Positions 24,440 to 34,269 of a stretch of DNA of 64,000 nucleotides are shown here, in pieces. Source of the DNA: Allosaccharopolyspora coralli (GTDB taxonomy: Bacteria; Actinomycetota; Actinomycetes; Mycobacteriales; Pseudonocardiaceae); assembly GCF_009664835.1 (NCBI RefSeq), contig NZ_CP045929.1, forward strand, positions 1,302,001-1,366,000, given 5' to 3'. The notes under the pieces were generated by a model. It was given only the letters and a program-made list of their open reading frames with translations. It was not told where the DNA came from and ran no database searches. Positions within the stretch are counted from its first letter, which is position 1; every line of letters begins with the position of its first letter. A program made the position numbers and the translations under genes.

Positions 24440-26779
24440 TCAGCGGGGGTCGAGGCGGACGACGAGGGCCTTCGACACGGGGGTGTTCGAGTCCTCGGCG
24501 ACCGAGTCCCGCGGGACGAGGGCGTTGGCCTCCGGGAAGTACGCCGCGGCACAGCCCCGCGCCGTGGGGTAGCCGACGATGCGGAACCGCTCGGCGCAGC
24601 GTTCCTCCACACCGGACGGACCCTGCCACTCCGAGACGAGGTCGACGAGTTCTCCGTCGGACCGGCCGAGCGCCGCGATGTCCTCCGGGTGCGCCAACAC
24701 CACCCGCCGCGCGTCCTCGATTCCCCGGTAGCGGTCCGAGAGCCCGTAGATCGTGGTGTTGTACTGGTCGTGGCTGCGCATCGTCTGCAACAGCAACCGC
24801 CCTTCGGGGACCTCGATGGGCTCGACCGTGTTCACCGTGAACAGCGCCTTCCCCGCCGGGGTGTCGAAGGTGCGTCGGTCGCGGGGCTGGTGCGGCAGCA
24901 CGAAGCCGTCCGGCTCGCGGACCTTCGCGTTGTAGTCCGCGCATCCAGGAACGACGTGAGCGATGTGCTCGCGGATGAGGTCGTAGTCGCGCTCGAAGTC
25001 CTGCCACCGCACCGGATGCCCGGGTCCGAACAAGCGACGTGCGAGACCCGACACGATCGCGACCTCCGACAACAGGTGCGGCGAGGCCGGGTCGAGGCGT
25101 CCGCGTGAGGCGTGCACCGCCGACATCGAGTCCTCGACCGTGACGAACTGGTCGCCGGAGGCCTGCGTGTCGCGTTCGGTGCGGCCGAGCGTCGGCAGGA
25201 TCAGCGCGGTACGGCCGGGAACCACGTGCGACCGGTTGAGTTTCGTCGAGATCTGGACGGTCAGCCTGCACTGCCGTAGCGCCTCTTCGGTGCCCGCCGA
25301 ATCCGGTGTCGCCGCGGCGAAGTTGCCGCCCATGGCGACGAAAACCTTCCCCGGTTCGTCCCGCATCGCCCGCAGCGCCGTGACCGTGTCGTGGCCGTGT
25401 CGGCGCGGGACCGAAAGCCCGAACTCGGAATCCAGCGCGGCGAGGAAACTCTCCGGCATCTGCTCCCAGATGCCCATCGTTCGGTCTCCCTGCACGTTCG
25501 AGTGGCCGCGAACGGGGCACAGGCCGGCGCCAGGCTTGCCGATCATGCCGCGCAGCAGCTGCACGTTCACGATCTCGCGGATCGTCGGGACAGCCTGTTT
25601 GTGCTGCGTGAGGCCCATCGCCCAGCACACCACGATCCGTTCCGACTGCACGAACATCCGCGCGACACGCTCGATCTGGTCACGGTCGAGGCCGGTGGCG
25701 CGTTCGACGGCGGGCCAGTCGAGGTTCTTCGCGTCGGTGAGGAAATCGTCGAGACCCTGAGTCTGTTCGGCGAGGAACTCGCGGTCGAGCACCGTGCCGG
25801 GCGACTCGGCGTCGGCCTCGACCAGGAGGCTGCCGATAGCCTTGAACAGCGCGAGGTCGCCGCCGAGCCGGATCTGGGCGAACTCGTCGGCCAGCGGCGT
25901 GCCCGAACCGACGACCCCCCGGGGATGCTGCGGATTGCTGAATCGCATCAGCCCCGTCTCCGGCAACGGGTTCACCGCGAGGATCCGGCCTCCGTTGTGC
26001 TTGACGCGTTCCAGCGACGTCAGCATGCGCGGATGGTTCGTGCCCGGGTTCTGGCCGACGACCACCACGAGATCCGCGTTCTCCACATCGGACAGTGAGA
26101 CCGAGCCCTTGCCGACGCCGATGGTCTGCGTCAACGCCGCACCCGAGGACTCGTGGCACATGTTCGAACAGTCGGGCAGGTTGTTGGTGCCGAACGACCG
26201 CACCAGCAGCTGGTACAGGAACGCGGCCTCGTTACTGGTGCGGCCCGAGGTGTAGAAGATCGCGTCGTCCGGACTGTCCAGACCGCGTAGCTCGTCGGCG
26301 ACGAGGTCGAACGCTTCGTCCCACGGGATCGGCCGGTAGTGCGTGTCGCCCTCGCGCAGCACCATCGGCTCGGTGAGTCTGCCGCGCTTGCCGAGCCAGT
26401 GTTCGGTCTTGTCCGCCAGGTCGGCCACCGAGTGCTGCGCGAAGAACTCCCGCCCGATCCGATCCCGGGTGGCTTCCTCGGCCACGGCCTTCGCGCCGTT
26501 CTCGCAGAACTCGGCGACGCTGCGGCTGCCGCCGTCGGCGGCCCGGTGCTCCGGCCACGCGCAGCCGGGGCAGTCGAAGCCGCTGCGCTGGTTCAGCAAC
26601 GGCAATGTCTTGACGGTCCGGGCGAGGCCCATCTCCTTCAGGCTGCGTTGCAGCGACACCAGAACGCCCTTGACGCCTGCCGCGGAGCGGCCTCGCTCGC
26701 GGACGCGCAGGTCGGATTCATCGACGTCCTGATCAGCCTGGTGTGCTCGCATGCGATCAGCGTGCGCGGTGTAAGGCAT
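24440..26779 (-). CDS. FdhF/YdeP-type molybdopterin oxidoreductase
   Basis: A 779-residue molybdopterin-dependent oxidoreductase of the formate dehydrogenase alpha/YdeP branch. FDCPGCAWPE begins the catalytic part, CHESSGAALTQTIGVGKG gives the likely Mo-ligating Cys, and VVVVGQNPGTNHPR binds the cofactor. A C-terminal MopB-binding domain follows (LLLQTMRSHDQYNTTIYG). There is no classical N-terminal four-Cys [4Fe-4S] motif, as in YdeP. The ATG at 26779 is used; an ATG at 26752 is the alternative. FdhD nearby is its probable sulfurtransferase. Confidence 0.88.
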   Translation of the reverse strand: MPYTAHADRMRAHQADQDVDESDLRVRERGRSAAGVKGVLVSLQRSLKEMGLARTVKTLPLLNQRSGFDCPGCAWPEHRAADGGSRSVAEFCENGAKAVAEEATRDRIGREFFAQHSVADLADKTEHWLGKRGRLTEPMVLREGDTHYRPIPWDEAFDLVADELRGLDSPDDAIFYTSGRTSNEAAFLYQLLVRSFGTNNLPDCSNMCHESSGAALTQTIGVGKGSVSLSDVENADLVVVVGQNPGTNHPRMLTSLERVKHNGGRILAVNPLPETGLMRFSNPQHPRGVVGSGTPLADEFAQIRLGGDLALFKAIGSLLVEADAESPGTVLDREFLAEQTQGLDDFLTDAKNLDWPAVERATGLDRDQIERVARMFVQSERIVVCWAMGLTQHKQAVPTIREIVNVQLLRGMIGKPGAGLCPVRGHSNVQGDRTMGIWEQMPESFLAALDSEFGLSVPRRHGHDTVTALRAMRDEPGKVFVAMGGNFAAATPDSAGTEEALRQCRLTVQISTKLNRSHVVPGRTALILPTLGRTERDTQASGDQFVTVEDSMSAVHASRGRLDPASPHLLSEVAIVSGLARRLFGPGHPVRWQDFERDYDLIREHIAHVVPGCADYNAKVREPDGFVLPHQPRDRRTFDTPAGKALFTVNTVEPIEVPEGRLLLQTMRSHDQYNTTIYGLSDRYRGIEDARRVVLAHPEDIAALGRSDGELVDLVSEWQGPSGVEERCAERFRIVGYPTARGCAAAYFPEANALVPRDSVAEDSNTPVSKALVVRLDPR

Positions 26780-26816
26780 GCTCTGCAACGACCGATGTGT
26801 TGAAAGGGTGCGCGGG

Positions 26817-26838
26817 GTGAGGTTCCGCTACGACAACC
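26817..26838. repeat. Dispersed repeat family B, copy 3 (partial)
   Basis: GTGAGGTTCCGCTACGACAACC matches the terminal palindrome of family B with one inserted base, in the divergent gap between fdhF-like and valS. The leading GATGTCGACGATCC part is absent. Confidence 0.45.
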
Positions 26839-26907
26839 ACCAACGCAGATCACCCCACGTACCTCGAAGCTAAGCCGACACCGTGCACGACGCCGGTGAG
26901 CGGTTCG

Positions 26908-26913
26908 TAGAAT
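26908..26913 (+). promoter_or_regulatory. valS -10 hexamer, probably leaderless
   Basis: TAGAAT ends 7 nt before the valS GTG with no ribosome site between, so transcription would begin at or next to the start codon. No T-box leader precedes the gene. Confidence 0.5.
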
Positions 26914-26920
26914 CCGGTCC

Positions 26921-29554
26921 GTGACTGAGACCTCCGCTACCCAGGCCCGTGAACTCCCGTCGAGCTGGAACCCGGCCGACGCCGAGGCGGAGCTGTATCA
27001 ACGCTGGGTAGCCGCGGAGTACTTCACGGTCGATGCGCACAGCGGCAAACCGCCGTTCTCGATCGTCATCCCGCCGCCGAACGTCACCGGTAGCCTGCAC
27101 ATCGGCCACGCGTTCGAGCACACGCTGATGGACCTGCTCACGCGTCGGCGGCGGATGCAGGGCTACGAGGCACTGTGGCTGCCGGGGATGGACCACGCCT
27201 CGATCGCGGTCCAGGCGCTGGTGGAGAACCAGCTCCGTGCGGAGGGGGTCGACCACCGCGAGCTCGGGCGCGAGGGCTTCCTTGACCGGGTGTGGCAGTG
27301 GAAGGAAGAACACGGCGGCGCGATCCTGGCGCAGATGCAGCGCCTCGGCGACGGCGTCGACTGGACCCGTGAGCGCTTCACCATGGACGACGGGCTCTCC
27401 CGGGCCGTGCGCACCATCTTCAAGCGGCTCTACGACGACGGCCTCATCTATCGCGCCGAGCAGCTGGTCAACTGGTCGCCGCAGATGCGCACCGCGATCT
27501 CCGACATCGAGGTCGAACACCGTGAGGTCGAGGGCGAGCTGGTGTCGATGCGCTACGGCTCCGGGGCCGCCTCGGTCGTCGTGGCGACTACCCGGGTGGA
27601 GACGATGCTCGGCGACACCGCCGTCGCGGTGCACCCCGACGACGAGCGCTACCGGCACCTCGTCGGCACCGAGATCGAGCTGCCGCTGACCGGCAGGACG
27701 ATCCCGGTCGTCGCCGACGAGCACGTCGACCCGGAGTTCGGCACCGGCGCGGTCAAGGTGACCCCGGCGCACGACCCGAACGACTTCGAGATCGGCAAGC
27801 GGCACGACCTGGCGATGCTCACGATCATGGACGACACCGGCCGGATCGCCGATTCGGGCACCCGGTTCGACGGCATGGACCGGTTCGAGGCGCGGGAGGC
27901 GGTGCGCGAGGCTCTCGCCGCACAGGACCGTGTCGTCGCCGAGAAGCGCCCCTACGTGCACAGCGTCGGGCACAGCTCCCGGTCGAAGGAGCCGATCGAG
28001 CCGCGGCTGTCGATGCAGTGGTTCGTCAAGGTCGGCCCGCTGGCCCAGGCCGCCGGCGACGCCGTGCGCGACGGCAGCGTCGCCGTGCACCCGCCTGAGA
28101 TGGCGAAGCGGTACTTCGACTGGATCGACAACCTGCACGACTGGGCGATCTCGCGGCAGATGTGGTGGGGCCACCGCATCCCGATCTGGTACGGACCGAA
28201 CGACGAAGTCGTCTGTGTCGGGCCGGACGAGCAGCCGCCGACCGGCGAGGGATGGCGCCAGGACGAGGACGTCCTGGACACGTGGTTCTCGTCGGGGTTG
28301 TGGCCGTTCTCCACGATGGGCTGGCCCGAGGACACCGCCGACCTGCGGACGTTCTATCCGACGTCGGTGCTGGTCACCGGCTACGACATCCTGTTCTTCT
28401 GGGTCGCCCGGATGATGATGCTCGGGTTGTACGCGATGGACGGCGTCCCGCCGTTCAACGTGATCGCGCTGCACGGCATGGTCCGCGACCCGCACGGCAA
28501 GAAGATGTCGAAGAGCGCGGGCAACACGGTCGATCCGCTGGAGTGGATGGACACCTACGGCGCCGACGCGCTGCGGTTCACCCTCGCGCGTGGCGCGAAC
28601 CCGGGTGCGGACGCGCCGATCAGCGAGGAGTGGGTCGCGGGCTCGCGCAGCTTCGTCACGAAGCTGTGGAACGCCACCCGCTTCGCGCTCGCCAAGGGAG
28701 CGGTGGTTCCGGATTCGTTGCCGGAGCGCGGCACGCTCACCGACGCCGACCGGTGGATCCTCGACCGGACGGAGGCGTTGATCGGGGAGGTGGACGAGCT
28801 GCTGGAGGACTTCCAGTTCGCCAAGTCCACCGAGGCGCTCTACCACTTCACCTGGGACGAGTTCTGCGACTGGTACGTGGAACTGTCGAAGGTGCAGATC
28901 GACGAGGGCGGTGACCGGGCCGAGTCGACGCGGGCCGTGCTCGGGCACGTGCTCGACGTGGTGCTGAAACTGCTGCACCCGACGATCCCGTTCGTCACCG
29001 AGAAGCTGTGGACGACGCTGACGGGCGGTGAGTCGGTCGTCGTCGCGGACTGGCCGAAGCAGCTCGGAGTCGAGGCCGACGACGCGGCGGCCGAGCGGGT
29101 CGCGGCGATGCAGAAGCTGGTCACCGAGATCCGCCGCTTCCGTTCCGACCAGGGACTCAAGCCCGGCCAGAAGGTCGCGGCACGGCTCGGTGGAGTGGCG
29201 GCGCTCGGGCTGGCCGAGCACGTCCCGCACGTCCGGTCGCTGGTGAAGATCACCGAACCGGGTGAGGATTTCACGTCGTCCGCGTCCCTCGAGGTCGCTG
29301 TGGCCGGCGGCACCGCCGACGTCGAGCTGGATCTCTCCGGCGCGATCGACGTGACGGCGGAGCGCAAGCGGCTGGAGAAAGACCTCGCGGCGGCGGAGAA
29401 GGAACTGTCGGGCACCGAGAAGAAGCTGGCGAACCCCTCGTTCACCGACAAGGCGCCCGCCGAGGTCGTGGACAAGATCAAGATTCGCCGGGACACGGCG
29501 CAGGCGGACATCGACCGCATCACCGCGCGCCTGGAGTCGATGCCCGGCAAGTGA
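26921..29554 (+). CDS. valS: Valyl-tRNA synthetase
   Basis: An 877-residue class I synthetase that charges tRNA-Val. HIGH is at 60-63 within [18 protein letters not shown] and KMSKS at 528-532. The editing domain lies between them, with an anticodon-binding helical domain from about 600. The last 70 residues form the valyl-specific coiled-coil arm ([18 protein letters not shown]). Length and order are standard. It begins the valS-folC-DUF4233 block. Confidence 0.97.
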   Translation: MTETSATQARELPSSWNPADAEAELYQRWVAAEYFTVDAHSGKPPFSIVIPPPNVTGSLHIGHAFEHTLMDLLTRRRRMQGYEALWLPGMDHASIAVQALVENQLRAEGVDHRELGREGFLDRVWQWKEEHGGAILAQMQRLGDGVDWTRERFTMDDGLSRAVRTIFKRLYDDGLIYRAEQLVNWSPQMRTAISDIEVEHREVEGELVSMRYGSGAASVVVATTRVETMLGDTAVAVHPDDERYRHLVGTEIELPLTGRTIPVVADEHVDPEFGTGAVKVTPAHDPNDFEIGKRHDLAMLTIMDDTGRIADSGTRFDGMDRFEAREAVREALAAQDRVVAEKRPYVHSVGHSSRSKEPIEPRLSMQWFVKVGPLAQAAGDAVRDGSVAVHPPEMAKRYFDWIDNLHDWAISRQMWWGHRIPIWYGPNDEVVCVGPDEQPPTGEGWRQDEDVLDTWFSSGLWPFSTMGWPEDTADLRTFYPTSVLVTGYDILFFWVARMMMLGLYAMDGVPPFNVIALHGMVRDPHGKKMSKSAGNTVDPLEWMDTYGADALRFTLARGANPGADAPISEEWVAGSRSFVTKLWNATRFALAKGAVVPDSLPERGTLTDADRWILDRTEALIGEVDELLEDFQFAKSTEALYHFTWDEFCDWYVELSKVQIDEGGDRAESTRAVLGHVLDVVLKLLHPTIPFVTEKLWTTLTGGESVVVADWPKQLGVEADDAAAERVAAMQKLVTEIRRFRSDQGLKPGQKVAARLGGVAALGLAEHVPHVRSLVKITEPGEDFTSSASLEVAVAGGTADVELDLSGAIDVTAERKRLEKDLAAAEKELSGTEKKLANPSFTDKAPAEVVDKIKIRRDTAQADIDRITARLESMPGK

Positions 29555-29681
29555 GTTCGACACACCCGGAGACCCGGAGTCGCGCACGTCACTGGACGGC
29601 ACGGCGCCTCCGGAGAGTGGCGGGCGCGAGCCGTAGACTGCGCACAGGCGGAACATTGGCGACGAGCAGGGGAGTCGAAGC

Positions 29682-31049
29682 GTGTCCGACCCCGACCCGA
29701 GTGGGTTGCACGAGCTGCGAGTGGTGGAGGCCGAGCTCAACGAGCGCTGGCCGGAAACCAAGATCGAACCGTCCTTGGACCGGATCCGGGCGCTGACCGA
29801 CCTGCTCGCAGAACCCCAGCACACCTATCCGGTGGTGCACGTCGCGGGCACGAACGGCAAGTCCTCGACCTCGCGCATGATCGACGCGCTGCTCGGCCGG
29901 ATCGGTTTGCGCGTGGGCCGCTACACGAGCCCGCATCTGCAGCTGGCCACCGAGCGCATCAGCATCGACGGTGGCCCGATCAGCCCGTCGGACTACGTTG
30001 AGGCCTTCCGGGACATCGCTCCGTACGTGACCATGATCGATTCTCGTGGTGACGTGCCGATGAGCAAGTTCGAGGTGCTCACCGGCATGGCGTTCGCCGC
30101 GTTCGCCGAAGCCCCGGTCGAGGCGGCGGTGCTGGAGGTCGGGCTCGGCGGTGGCTGGGACGCCACGAACGTGGCGGACGGTGCCGTCGCGGTGCTGTGC
30201 CCGGTGGCGCACGACCACGCCGAGTACCTCGGCACCGACCTCGCCGGGATCGCCGCGGAGAAGGCGGGCGTGATCAAGCCGGGGTCGGTCGTGGTGATGG
30301 CCCAGCAGGCGCCGGAGGCGGAACGGGTCATCCTGGAGCGGGTCGCCGAGGTCGACGCGACCGTCGCGCGTGAGGGCCACGAGTTCGGCGTGCTCGAACG
30401 CCAGGTCGCCGTGGGTGGCCAGATGCTGCGCCTGCAAGGCCTCGGCGGCGTCTACGAGGACGTGTTCCTGCCGCTCTACGGCGAGCATCAGGCGCGCAAC
30501 GCGGCGCTCGCGCTGGCCGCGACCGAGTCGTTCTTCGGTGCGGGGGTCGCACATCAGCTCTCCGTCGACTCCGTGCGCGAGGCGTTCGCGGGTGTGGTCA
30601 CCCCCGGGCGCATGGAGCGGGTCCGCGCCGCGCCTGCGATCTTCGTCGACGCCGCGCACAACCCGCACGGGGCTCGTGCGCTGGCGGGCGCGTTGACCTC
30701 GGAGTTCTCCTTCCGGCGGCTGGTGGGCGTGGTGAGCGTGCTCGGTGAGAAGGACGCGCGGGGCATGCTCGCCGAGTTGGAGCCGGTCGTCGACGAGCTG
30801 GTGATCACCACGAACTCGTCGCCGCGCGCGCTGGATCCGGACGCGCTGGCCGCGATCGCCAAGGACGTGTTCCCGAGCGAGAAGCTCGTCGTGGAGCCCC
30901 GGTTCGACGACGCGGTCGAGACCGCCATCCAGATCGCGGAGGAGACCGACGATCCGGACGAGTCGATCTCCGGTGGGGGAGTGATCATCACCGGTTCGGT
31001 CGTCACCGCGGGTGAGGGACGGGCCCTGTTCGGCAAGGAGCCCGCGTGA
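29682..31049 (+). CDS. folC: Bifunctional folylpolyglutamate/dihydrofolate synthase
   Basis: A 455-residue Mur-ligase-family enzyme adding glutamate to (dihydro)folate with ATP. The P-loop is AGTNGKSSTS (55-64). HLQLATERISIDGGPIS and EVGLGGGWDATN are family blocks; the C-terminal ligase domain has FVDAAHNPHGARAL and GVVSVLGEKDARGM. The GTG start follows GGGGAG. Its stop overlaps the following DUF4233 gene (GTGA). Confidence 0.95.
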   Translation: MSDPDPSGLHELRVVEAELNERWPETKIEPSLDRIRALTDLLAEPQHTYPVVHVAGTNGKSSTSRMIDALLGRIGLRVGRYTSPHLQLATERISIDGGPISPSDYVEAFRDIAPYVTMIDSRGDVPMSKFEVLTGMAFAAFAEAPVEAAVLEVGLGGGWDATNVADGAVAVLCPVAHDHAEYLGTDLAGIAAEKAGVIKPGSVVVMAQQAPEAERVILERVAEVDATVAREGHEFGVLERQVAVGGQMLRLQGLGGVYEDVFLPLYGEHQARNAALALAATESFFGAGVAHQLSVDSVREAFAGVVTPGRMERVRAAPAIFVDAAHNPHGARALAGALTSEFSFRRLVGVVSVLGEKDARGMLAELEPVVDELVITTNSSPRALDPDALAAIAKDVFPSEKLVVEPRFDDAVETAIQIAEETDDPDESISGGGVIITGSVVTAGEGRALFGKEPA

Positions 31050-31543
31050 GCAGCGAGGACCCCGACCGCGTGCACAGCGAAGACACCGACCGCGTGCACA
31101 GCGAAGACACCGACCGCCCGGAGCTGGGCGTCGACGAGCACGGGATGCCGATCGCCCCGGAGCACGTCCGCGACCCGTGGAAGGGGCTGCGCGGGGTCAT
31201 GGCCGGGACCTTGGTACTGGAGTTCATCGTGGTGGGCCTCGCACTGCCGATCGTGTGGCAGTTCGGTGCCGGGGTCTCGAGCGTGGGCTTCGGGGTGGTG
31301 ATCGCCCTGGCGTTGGCGATGCTGGCGACGGCGTTCGTGCAGCGAAAGCCGTGGGGTCTGTGGCTGGCGGTCGGATTGCAGCTGGCACTGGTCGCGTGCT
31401 GGGTCATTCACCCGACGATCGGGGCGATGGGACTGCTGTTCGCGGCGGTGTGGGCGTACATGCTGTACCTGCGTCGGGATGTGGCGATCCGGATGCGGGA
31501 GGGTCGCCTCGCCGACCAGCTCGGGCACCCGCCGGCCGACTGA
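31046..31543 (+). CDS. DUF4233 membrane protein
   Basis: 165 residues with four predicted TM segments after about residue 50, for example LVLEFIVVGLALPIVWQFG and FGVVIALALAMLATAFV. The position directly after folC, with 4-nt overlap, is the classic site of DUF4233 proteins in actinobacteria; function is unknown. The hydrophilic N-terminus contains a perfect 24-bp tandem duplication at 31064-31111 that repeats DRVHSEDT, so that tail is expandable and probably disordered. Confidence 0.85.
   Translation: MSSEDPDRVHSEDTDRVHSEDTDRPELGVDEHGMPIAPEHVRDPWKGLRGVMAGTLVLEFIVVGLALPIVWQFGAGVSSVGFGVVIALALAMLATAFVQRKPWGLWLAVGLQLALVACWVIHPTIGAMGLLFAAVWAYMLYLRRDVAIRMREGRLADQLGHPPAD
31064..31111 (+). repeat. 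24-bp in-frame tandem repeat in the DUF4233 gene
   Basis: Two exact 24-bp units encode DRVHSEDT twice; the sequence just before is a degenerate partial copy. Slippage here would add or remove eight residues without a frameshift. Confidence 0.8.
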
Positions 31544-31563
31544 CCACCGCATCGAGCCCTGGT

Positions 31564-31589
31564 GCATCATGATGCGGAGTGTCTACACT
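31564..31589. promoter_or_regulatory. vapBC operator/promoter
   Basis: GCATCATGATGC (31564-31575) is a perfect 12-bp palindrome and AGTGT-CT-ACACT (31578-31589) an adjacent inverted repeat containing a TACACT -10-like hexamer, 8 nt before the antitoxin ATG. This fits autoregulation by a VapBC complex. Confidence 0.5.
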
Positions 31590-31596
31590 TGAGTGC

Positions 31597-31848
31597 ATGA
31601 ATACCCGCACGACCATCACGATCGACGAGGATCTGCTCGATCGACTCAAGATGAGGGCGACTCGCGACAAGACCACCGTGAGTGCACTCGTCGAGGAGGA
31701 CCTGCGACTGGCCGAGGCACGCCGTGCCGCACAGAGTGATCCGTCTCGACCTCGTTTCACCCTGCCGACGTTCTACATCGAGCCCTTGCCCGGCGTGGAT
31801 CTCAACGACAACGCCGCTCTGTTGGACCTGATGGAGTCCGACGAGTGA
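31597..31848 (+). CDS. VapB-like ribbon-helix-helix antitoxin
   Basis: 83 residues. The N-terminal NTRTTITIDEDLLDRLKMRA followed by TTVSALVEEDLR is a ribbon-helix-helix DNA-binding module. The C-terminus (FYIEPLPGVDLNDNAALLDL) would thread into the toxin. The ATG at 31597 is chosen because it opens the beta strand; upstream in-frame codons lie within the operator. The stop overlaps the toxin start, standard for a toxin-antitoxin pair. Confidence 0.85.
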   Translation: MNTRTTITIDEDLLDRLKMRATRDKTTVSALVEEDLRLAEARRAAQSDPSRPRFTLPTFYIEPLPGVDLNDNAALLDLMESDE

Positions 31849-32273
31849 TCGCATGCGACGTCAACATCCTGCTGAACGCACAGAACACGGCTCTACCGGA
31901 GCATGAGCGCTACAACGCCTGGCTCGAGAATGCTCTGAACGGCACCGTGCCGATCGGGTTTCCGTCGCTCGTGTTCAGTGGCTACCTGCGTATCGTCACC
32001 AATCCGAAGGCGTTCGTTCGGACGTTGCTCCCGGCGCAGGCACTGGAGATGGTGGCCGCCGTTCGGACTGCCCCGGCGTTCACGCCGGTCGAACCCGGAC
32101 CGCGGCACTGGGAGATCTTCACCGAGCTGTGCCGGAAGGCGGAGGCGAAGGGAAACCACGTCCCGGATGCCTACCTCGCCGCGATCGCGATCGAGCACGG
32201 CTGCGAGTGGATCACCGCCGATCGCGGGTTCGCACGGTACCCCGGGTTGCGGTGGCGGCACCCGCTCGACTGA
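31845..32273 (+). CDS. VapC-like PIN-domain toxin
   Basis: A 142-residue PIN ribonuclease. Acidic metal ligands appear as Asp5 (ACDVNILLNA), Asp108 (VPDAYLAAIA) and Asp126 (TADRGFARY). FSGYLRIVTNPKAF is typical of one VapC subgroup. Such toxins cleave tRNA or rRNA; the target cannot be read from sequence. The GTG start overlaps the antitoxin stop. The pair lies between DUF4233 and ndk, which are adjacent in many relatives. Confidence 0.88.
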   Translation: MIACDVNILLNAQNTALPEHERYNAWLENALNGTVPIGFPSLVFSGYLRIVTNPKAFVRTLLPAQALEMVAAVRTAPAFTPVEPGPRHWEIFTELCRKAEAKGNHVPDAYLAAIAIEHGCEWITADRGFARYPGLRWRHPLD

Positions 32274-32375
32274 CGGAACCGATGACGGATGTCATGGTGG
32301 GTTGTGCACCCACCCGCCGGGACCGGTGAGGGACAGGACTACTGGGGGAGGACCGGCTCCGCCACGATGGGAGCC

Positions 32376-33176
32376 ATGACGACGCCGATGGAACAGCACG
32401 AGCCGAAGCCGTCCGACGGTACGGAGCGGACGGGACAGGCCGCTGACGCGGAGAGGCTGCCCACCCCCGAGGAGAAGAAGGCGCAGCAGCGCGAGGAAGC
32501 CGCCGAGGCGTTGCGCAAGATCAAGCCGTGGGGCCCGGGCGCGGCGAGCCGTACCGACAAGGCGTTGATGTGGGCGATCGTCGGCGTGACGGTCTTCGGG
32601 ATGGCGATGTGGCCCGCACGCCCGTTCCTGCTCGGGTCGCACCCCGTGGTGCTGGAGTTCCTCACCGGCAGCAAGGCCGCGGTCGGGGCCGGTGCCGCCT
32701 TCGCGAGAGTGGGCGAGGTCTCGCTCGCACTGGTCGTGTTCGCCGGCGTCGTCGGCATGATCAAGTTCGACTGGTTGTTCTGGTGGGCCGGTCGCCAGTG
32801 GGGACGCGGCATCGTGAACCTCTTCGCCCAGACCGAGCGCTCACAACGCTTCGCCGAGCGCATCCGCACGATGAACCCGTGGTGGATCCGTCTCGCGGTG
32901 GTCTTCGCGTTCGTGCCGGGAGTGCCCGCCGGGCTCGTGTACGCGCTCGCGGGATGGACCGGGATGCGCCTGACGAGTTTCCTGTTGTTGAACGCGATCG
33001 GGTCACTGATCATCACCGGTATCGTCGCCGGGCTCGGGTACGCGCTCGGTCAGTACGCGGTGGACGCGGTGATGGCCGTGGACCAGTACGCGATCTGGAT
33101 CAGCGTCGGAATCGCCCTGGTGGTCGCGTTCATCGCCCAGCGCGAGGCCAACGCCAAGCAGCGGCGAGCTAGCTGA
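32376..33176 (+). CDS. VTT-domain (DedA-like) membrane protein
   Basis: A 266-residue membrane protein of the DedA/SNARE-associated (VTT) type. After a 60-residue charged N-terminus come hydrophobic blocks, FDWLFWWAGRQWGRGIVNLF, and the conserved FAFVPGVPAGLVYALAGWTG, which matches the VTT motif F.R..P..p......aG. DedA proteins act in envelope homeostasis and lipid flipping. The ATG at 32376 is used; ATG 32367 is in frame. The gene overlaps the convergent dehydrogenase by 8 nt. Confidence 0.75.
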   Translation: MTTPMEQHEPKPSDGTERTGQAADAERLPTPEEKKAQQREEAAEALRKIKPWGPGAASRTDKALMWAIVGVTVFGMAMWPARPFLLGSHPVVLEFLTGSKAAVGAGAAFARVGEVSLALVVFAGVVGMIKFDWLFWWAGRQWGRGIVNLFAQTERSQRFAERIRTMNPWWIRLAVVFAFVPGVPAGLVYALAGWTGMRLTSFLLLNAIGSLIITGIVAGLGYALGQYAVDAVMAVDQYAIWISVGIALVVAFIAQREANAKQRRAS

Positions 33177-34269
33177 CGTCGACCACGGCACGTCCTCGCG
33201 TCTCACCCCGGTTGAGCGCGTCGTAGGCGTCCTGCACCTCGTCGAACGAGTAGCGGCGGCTGATCGCGTCCTGCGGTCGCAGCTTGCCCTTCGCGACCAG
33301 GTCGAGCAGGACCGGCATGTCCCGTCGGGGTTTGGCGCCGTAGGAGCCTTTGATCTGCAGCTTGCGGCGGGCGATGGTCGCGAGGTCGAACTCGGCGCTG
33401 GTGCCTCGTGGTGCGATCCCGACGATGACGACCTGTCCGCCCTCGACGACGGAGTCGCGGGCGATGCCGAAGGTCGTGACGTTGCCGAGCGCTTCGAACG
33501 CGACGTCGACGCCGCGCCCGCCGGTCAGGTCGCGAATCGCTTCGGCAGCGTCGACCTCGGCGGAGTTGACGGTTCGTGTCGCGCCGAGAGACCGGGCGGC
33601 GGCGAGCTTGTCGGTGGCGACGTCGACGGCGATCACCTCGGACGCCCCGAAGGTCGTGGCGAGCTGGATCAGCGCCGAGCCCACGCCGCCTGCCGCGACC
33701 ACCGCCACGGTGTCGCCGACCTGCACGTTCGCGGCGTGGCGCAGTGCCCCGTAGGCCGTCATGGTCGAGCAGCCCACGGAGGCGACGTCGGTGAGTTCGA
33801 CGCCTTCCGGAACCCGGTACGCGGAGGTGGCGGGCGTGACGCAGCGTTCGGAGAGCCCGCCCATCGAGTACATCCACACCGGCTCGCCGTCGGGACGGAA
33901 CAGTCGCGTCTCGCCGTCGTAGAGCTGCCCCTTGCCGCGGTTGTAGGCGAAGAAGTCGACGCAGAGATCCTCGTTGCCGCGGGAGCACTGTGCACACGTC
34001 CCGCACGGCATGATGAAACTGGTGATCACCGGGTCGCCGACCCGCAGGTTCGCCACACCCGGCCCGACCTCGGAGATCACCCCGGCCACCTCGTGCCCCA
34101 GCACCGACGGTGTCGGGAACGGCAACTCGCCCTTGAGGACATGCAGGTCGGTGTGGCAGGCGCCGCAGGAACGCACGTCGATCGCGACCTCACCGGCCTT
34201 CGGGTGCGGATCCGTGAGGTCCTCGATCCGCATCGGCTCGTTCGGCGCGGTGTGCACTGCGGCGCGCAT
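33169..34269 (-). CDS. Zinc-dependent alcohol dehydrogenase
   Basis: A 366-residue medium-chain dehydrogenase. Catalytic zinc ligands Cys38 (CGACHTD) and His59 (GHE), and structural zinc ligands Cys89, Cys92, Cys95 and Cys103 (MPCGTCAQCSRGNEDLC). NAD(P) motif AAGGVGSALIQLA follows at about 195. It resembles the class III/benzyl-alcohol-type enzymes of actinobacteria; the substrate is not evident. The ATG at 34269 follows AGGAGG. Confidence 0.88.
   Translation of the reverse strand: MRAAVHTAPNEPMRIEDLTDPHPKAGEVAIDVRSCGACHTDLHVLKGELPFPTPSVLGHEVAGVISEVGPGVANLRVGDPVITSFIMPCGTCAQCSRGNEDLCVDFFAYNRGKGQLYDGETRLFRPDGEPVWMYSMGGLSERCVTPATSAYRVPEGVELTDVASVGCSTMTAYGALRHAANVQVGDTVAVVAAGGVGSALIQLATTFGASEVIAVDVATDKLAAARSLGATRTVNSAEVDAAEAIRDLTGGRGVDVAFEALGNVTTFGIARDSVVEGGQVVIVGIAPRGTSAEFDLATIARRKLQIKGSYGAKPRRDMPVLLDLVAKGKLRPQDAISRRYSFDEVQDAYDALNRGETRGRAVVDVS

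Noticed and set aside
26780-26920. T-box riboswitch upstream of valS
   Set aside because: No T-box core or specifier stem, and the promoter lies next to the start codon.
26870-29824. Very long open frame antisense to valS (almost 1000 codons)
   Set aside because: A typical high-GC shadow frame: composition is His/Arg/Asp/Val-rich with no domain, and valS on the plus strand has every expected motif.
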